From Stieleria sp. JC731 (GTDB lineage: Bacteria > Planctomycetota > Planctomycetia > Pirellulales > Pirellulaceae): a stretch of DNA of 64,000 bases. Shown one piece after another: positions 61,575 through 64,000 of the stretch (position 1 is its first letter; the number at the start of each line of letters is the position of its first letter). The DNA is taken from the NCBI RefSeq assembly GCF_020966635.1, contig NZ_JAJKFQ010000001.1, positions 310,001 to 374,000 of the forward strand, read 5' to 3'. The notes under the pieces are model-generated. The model was not told the DNA's origin and made no database searches. It saw nothing but the letters and a program-made list of their open reading frames with translations. The position numbers and the translations under genes were made by a program.

Positions 61575-61701
61575 TGCTTCGTTTCAACTCGATTTTAGGA
61601 CTAGCCGTATGGCGTTGGCCACGGTTTCAGTGCAATAACCGGGGCTAACGCCCGTGGGCTGATGAACCAAACCCGTATTCTTATATGGAACGAAGCACTA
61701 G
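61571..61701. repeat. 131-bp MITE-like element inserted in a gene pair
   Basis: Perfect 13-bp terminal inverted repeats CTAGTGCTTCGTT (61571-61583) and AACGAAGCACTAG (61689-61701) enclose an imperfect hairpin. Its arms 61603-61627 and 61637-61660 match the REP-like arms of the 11.8-12.2 kb array (AGCC...GCGTT..GCC..CGGTT). The left repeat contains the TAG stop of the PSCyt1 gene; the right one abuts the AGGG ribosome-binding site of the DUF1501 gene. No transposase is present, so it would be moved in trans. No target-site duplication is clear, unless CTAG itself is one. Confidence 0.65.
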
Positions 61702-61710
61702 AGGGCATTC

Positions 61711-63141
61711 ATGATTCATCGACGACAACTGTTGGGCACAATGGGAGGGGCGTTCGCTGGGTTGGCATTGGGCGATCTACTAGCACGAGATGGCGTGCTC
61801 ACAGAGAGATTGCATCATCCTCCAAAAGCGAAGCGTGTGGTTCAGCTGTTCATGGCAGGGGCTGCCAGCCACGTCGATCTTTTTGACTTTAAACCGTTGT
61901 TGAAGCAGCGACATGGTCAGCCTTGGGATCCTGGCGAAAAGGTTGAGCTGTTCCAAAGCATGCCGGGTGCCTGCCTAGCAAGCCCTTGGTCGTTTGATCG
62001 CTATGGCGAACAAGGCAAGCACCTCAGTGAGATCGTGCGTCCGCTGGGGAAGGTTGTCGACGACATCGCTTTTGTTCACAACGTGATCGGAAAGACCGGA
62101 GTTCATAGTCAGGGGACTTTGTTGCAGACGACCGGATTTAGCTTTACCGGATTTCCAAGTGCAGGATCCTGGATTTCATACGCCCTGGGCAGTGAAACGG
62201 AAAACTTGCCTTCCTTTGTCGTGCTTCCAGATCATCGTGGTCTTGCATCGAACGGGGCAAAGAATTGGTCGCCGGCATTCTTACCGGCTGAATTTCAAGG
62301 GACGCAAATTCGTGTTGGCAGCGACGATCCGATTGCCAATCTCTTTGCCCCGAAAAGTGAATTCATCAATCGTGAAAGCGACCGAGATGGGCTGGCTGTC
62401 TTGAACCGATTGAATACCGAACACGCGGCACAGCGCATCGGTGATAACCGTTTGCAAGCTCGAGTGAAGTCCTACGAGCTGGCCGCTAGGATGCAGTTGA
62501 GTGCCAGCGATGCGTTGGATCTCAATGACGAACCGCAGTACATCCACGACATGTACGGTTTGGCAAAAGAGGGGCCGGGAGTGAATGACCAAGAGATCAA
62601 CGTCAAAGCCGAGACTGAATTTTTTGGCCGCAAATGTCTGATCGCTCGACGTTTGTTGGAACGTGGCGTCCGGTTCGTGCAAATCTGGAGCGGCAATGAC
62701 AACGGTTTTCCGCGACGTAATTGGGATTCACATGAAAACATCAAGCGAGATCACGAGCCATTGGCGATGGGGATGGCAAAGGGTGCCGCGGCACTGATTG
62801 AAGATCTGAAGCAGCGTGATCTCCTGAAAGACACTTTAATATTGTGGACGACCGAATTTGGCAGAATGCCTTGTTCGCAAGGTAGCCATGGACGCGATCA
62901 CAATCCGTTTGTTTTCACCAATTGGCTCTGTGGCGGTGGGATCAAGCCGGGGACTTACGGCGAGTCGGATGAATGGGGCTTTCGCCCACTGGACCAGCAA
63001 AGCCCAACCCAAGTCTATGACATCTACGCAACAATCCTACATCAGTTGGGCATCGATCACACCAAACTGACAGTTAAGAACAACGGGATCGAACGCCGAC
63101 TGACCGACGTGCACGGACATGTCATCAGCGAGATGGTCTAG
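61711..63141 (+). CDS. DUF1501 exported protein
   Basis: 476 aa with a short Tat-like leader (IHRRQLLGTMGGAFAGLALG). DUF1501 hallmarks: KRVVQLFMAGAASHVDLFDFKP, a LCQTTGF-like GTLLQTTGFSFTGFPSAGSW, FGRKCLIARRLLERGVRFVQIW, TEFGRMPCSQGSHGRDHNPFVFTNWLCGGGIKPG and DIYATILHQLGIDH near the end. The family belongs to the alkaline-phosphatase/sulfatase-like fold and pairs with DUF1549/1553 genes in planctomycetes; the biochemical activity is unknown. Its ribosome-binding site (AGGG) is directly adjacent to the MITE-like right repeat. Last gene of the phosphodiesterase - PSCyt1 - DUF1501 row. Confidence 0.95.
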   Translation: MIHRRQLLGTMGGAFAGLALGDLLARDGVLTERLHHPPKAKRVVQLFMAGAASHVDLFDFKPLLKQRHGQPWDPGEKVELFQSMPGACLASPWSFDRYGEQGKHLSEIVRPLGKVVDDIAFVHNVIGKTGVHSQGTLLQTTGFSFTGFPSAGSWISYALGSETENLPSFVVLPDHRGLASNGAKNWSPAFLPAEFQGTQIRVGSDDPIANLFAPKSEFINRESDRDGLAVLNRLNTEHAAQRIGDNRLQARVKSYELAARMQLSASDALDLNDEPQYIHDMYGLAKEGPGVNDQEINVKAETEFFGRKCLIARRLLERGVRFVQIWSGNDNGFPRRNWDSHENIKRDHEPLAMGMAKGAAALIEDLKQRDLLKDTLILWTTEFGRMPCSQGSHGRDHNPFVFTNWLCGGGIKPGTYGESDEWGFRPLDQQSPTQVYDIYATILHQLGIDHTKLTVKNNGIERRLTDVHGHVISEMV

Positions 63142-63158
63142 CAACCTATCGATATTAA

Positions 63159-63249
63159 ATTGTCGCCCTTCACTCCTTGAAGGTGGCATTCTTTACCGCT
63201 GGTTTTGTGAAGTAGAAAGCAGGTCTTGTAGAGATCAAACCTGAGAATC
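63159..63249 (-). repeat. Dispersed ~90-bp repeat, copy C
   Basis: Reverse complement aligns end to end with copies A (4151-4238) and B (41454-41544), with ATTGTCGCCCTTCACTCC (63159 onward) being the complement of copy B's 3' end. In its own orientation it lies 73 nt after the stop of the CheW-CZB gene; it also lies 17 nt after the stop of the DUF1501 gene on the other strand. The region between these convergent genes otherwise holds no recognised feature. Confidence 0.7.
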
Positions 63250-63322
63250 TACAGGCCGCTAAGTTAAAACCGGATTCGCAGGGACGCGGTGACGGCTTCA
63301 CGGTGAGGACGCCGGTCAGTTG

Positions 63323-64000
63323 CTAGTTGACCGCGGCCAGCTCTTCGGCTGCGAAAGATTTTTCTCGTGCGAAACCCGAAATCATGTCCAACCGGATAAC
63401 CTGGATCAGGTCTTTGGTTTCTTCGTCTTGAACAAAGCCTTGGATCCAGTCATCACCCCCCAGCAAGTTGTGCGGAAGGTAGTTGTCTTTCTGGAATTCT
63501 TTTACATCACAGACGCTGTCGACAACCAGTCCGGCTCGCTTGTTGTCTCGTTCAACGACTACGACAACGCCGATATGAAAACGCTGGACCAGGTCGCAAG
63601 CATTCGAGAAAAGTTCCAGAAGCTCTTGCAGATCGTTCGCTTTGGCGTGCTCGATGATGGCATTGGCCTTCTCGGTGTCGCCTTTGGCTACTAGGGCAGT
63701 AACTTTTTCCGCGATGGCATGAATGCGTTGGTGAGGCCCGTTGAATCGCGACATGATATCGACCAAGGCGATTTGGTCGCGGGCGAAACGGTTCATTTCT
63801 TCTGGGTCGGCCAACAACTGGTCGTACCACTTTCCAAACTTGCACTCGTGTGGATCGGTCGCAAGTTGAAATTCCGTTCCTTGGTGGACGGAGGCGTCGA
63901 GTTGATCCAACCAGAAAATATGGTCACGCTTGCGTTCTTCGAGCATTTCGATGATCGCATCGTTTTCATTCTTCAGGCTAGTCATGCCGAACATGGTGCG
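63323..64000 (-). CDS. CheW protein with inserted CZB zinc-binding domain (5' end cut by window)
   Basis: 226 codons visible; the frame stays open at the window edge. A chemoreceptor zinc-binding (CZB) domain spans about residues 15-135, with the H-W-L segment, the DPHECKFGKWY box supplying the Cys ligand, and PHQRIHAIAEKV giving two His ligands. The remainder, VVVVERDNKRAGLVVDSVCDVKEF ... GFVQDEETKDLIQVIRLD, matches the C-terminal half of CheW. The first visible residues R-T-M-F-G-M fit the IDLR..FG- strand in the middle of CheW, so the CheW N-terminal half should lie beyond 64000 and the CZB domain would be inserted inside CheW. The ATG at 63994 is then internal. It links a zinc or hypochlorous-acid type signal to the chemotaxis kinase. 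Confidence 0.85.
   Translation of the reverse strand, partial: RTMFGMTSLKNENDAIIEMLEERKRDHIFWLDQLDASVHQGTEFQLATDPHECKFGKWYDQLLADPEEMNRFARDQIALVDIMSRFNGPHQRIHAIAEKVTALVAKGDTEKANAIIEHAKANDLQELLELFSNACDLVQRFHIGVVVVVERDNKRAGLVVDSVCDVKEFQKDNYLPHNLLGGDDWIQGFVQDEETKDLIQVIRLDMISGFAREKSFAAEELAAVN

Overview
The window looks like a chromosomal segment from a planctomycete of the Pirellulaceae (Rhodopirellula-like). The basis is its mix of planctomycete-typical families: a PSCyt1/DUF1549/DUF1553 protein next to a DUF1501 protein, a DUF1559 pseudopilin-like protein, a DUF1080 protein, CRTAC1/ASPIC-UnbV proteins, an MFP adaptor with EF-hands, and many exported proteins of unknown function. No rRNA, tRNA, CRISPR array, insertion sequence or prophage was found.

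Layout. 0-12 kb: an exported unknown protein, an unusual sigma-70 factor behind a strongly folded leader, a giant FHA/coiled-coil membrane protein, a DksA-type zinc-finger protein and an HtrA-type protease, then a tandem REP-like array. 12-26.5 kb (mostly minus strand): an SF1 helicase, a DUF1080 protein, a MacAB-like ABC operon, a lipoate-ligase-like gene overlapping a very large FtsX permease, a second HlyD adaptor and an orphan histidine kinase. 26.7-34.5 kb: SLC13 and SSS transporters, a methyltransferase-like protein, two DUF3299 paralogues and small exported proteins. 34.7-37.6 kb: three translationally coupled genes (degenerate NtrC-like regulator, unknown, sugar epimerase-like). 37.6-44.2 kb: a PAP2-like protein, a DUF1559 protein, a BlaI/BlaR1-like pair and a GT2-GT39 fusion. 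Two matching palindromes (TTACTA-N6-TAGTAA) flank the regulator pair and are its candidate operators.

45.4-56.9 kb is the most unusual block. Eight genes on one strand, closely spaced or overlapping, are followed by an outer-membrane porin: a His-rich small membrane protein, a two-helix membrane peptide, a FixH/YtkA-like lipoprotein, a NapH/CcoG-like polyferredoxin, a second exported periplasmic-domain protein, a 1156-aa TPR/FG-GAP/ASPIC protein, a CRTAC1 protein, an RnfD/UnbU-like membrane protein and an alginate_exp-type porin. The ingredients suggest an inner-membrane redox module with periplasmic beta-propeller proteins and a dedicated outer-membrane channel. It keeps an UnbV-UnbU-like pair known from enediyne clusters, but without any polyketide synthase here. 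Its substrate is unknown.

57-64 kb: a TerB-like protein, then a phosphodiesterase - PSCyt1/DUF1549 - DUF1501 gene row interrupted by a 131-bp MITE-like element, and at the right edge a CheW protein that appears to carry an inserted CZB zinc-sensor domain. Two other repeat families are present: a roughly 90-bp dispersed repeat in three copies at gene ends, and REP-like palindromes in both the 12-kb array and the MITE-like element. All functional assignments come from reading motifs and recalled family knowledge; no database search was possible.
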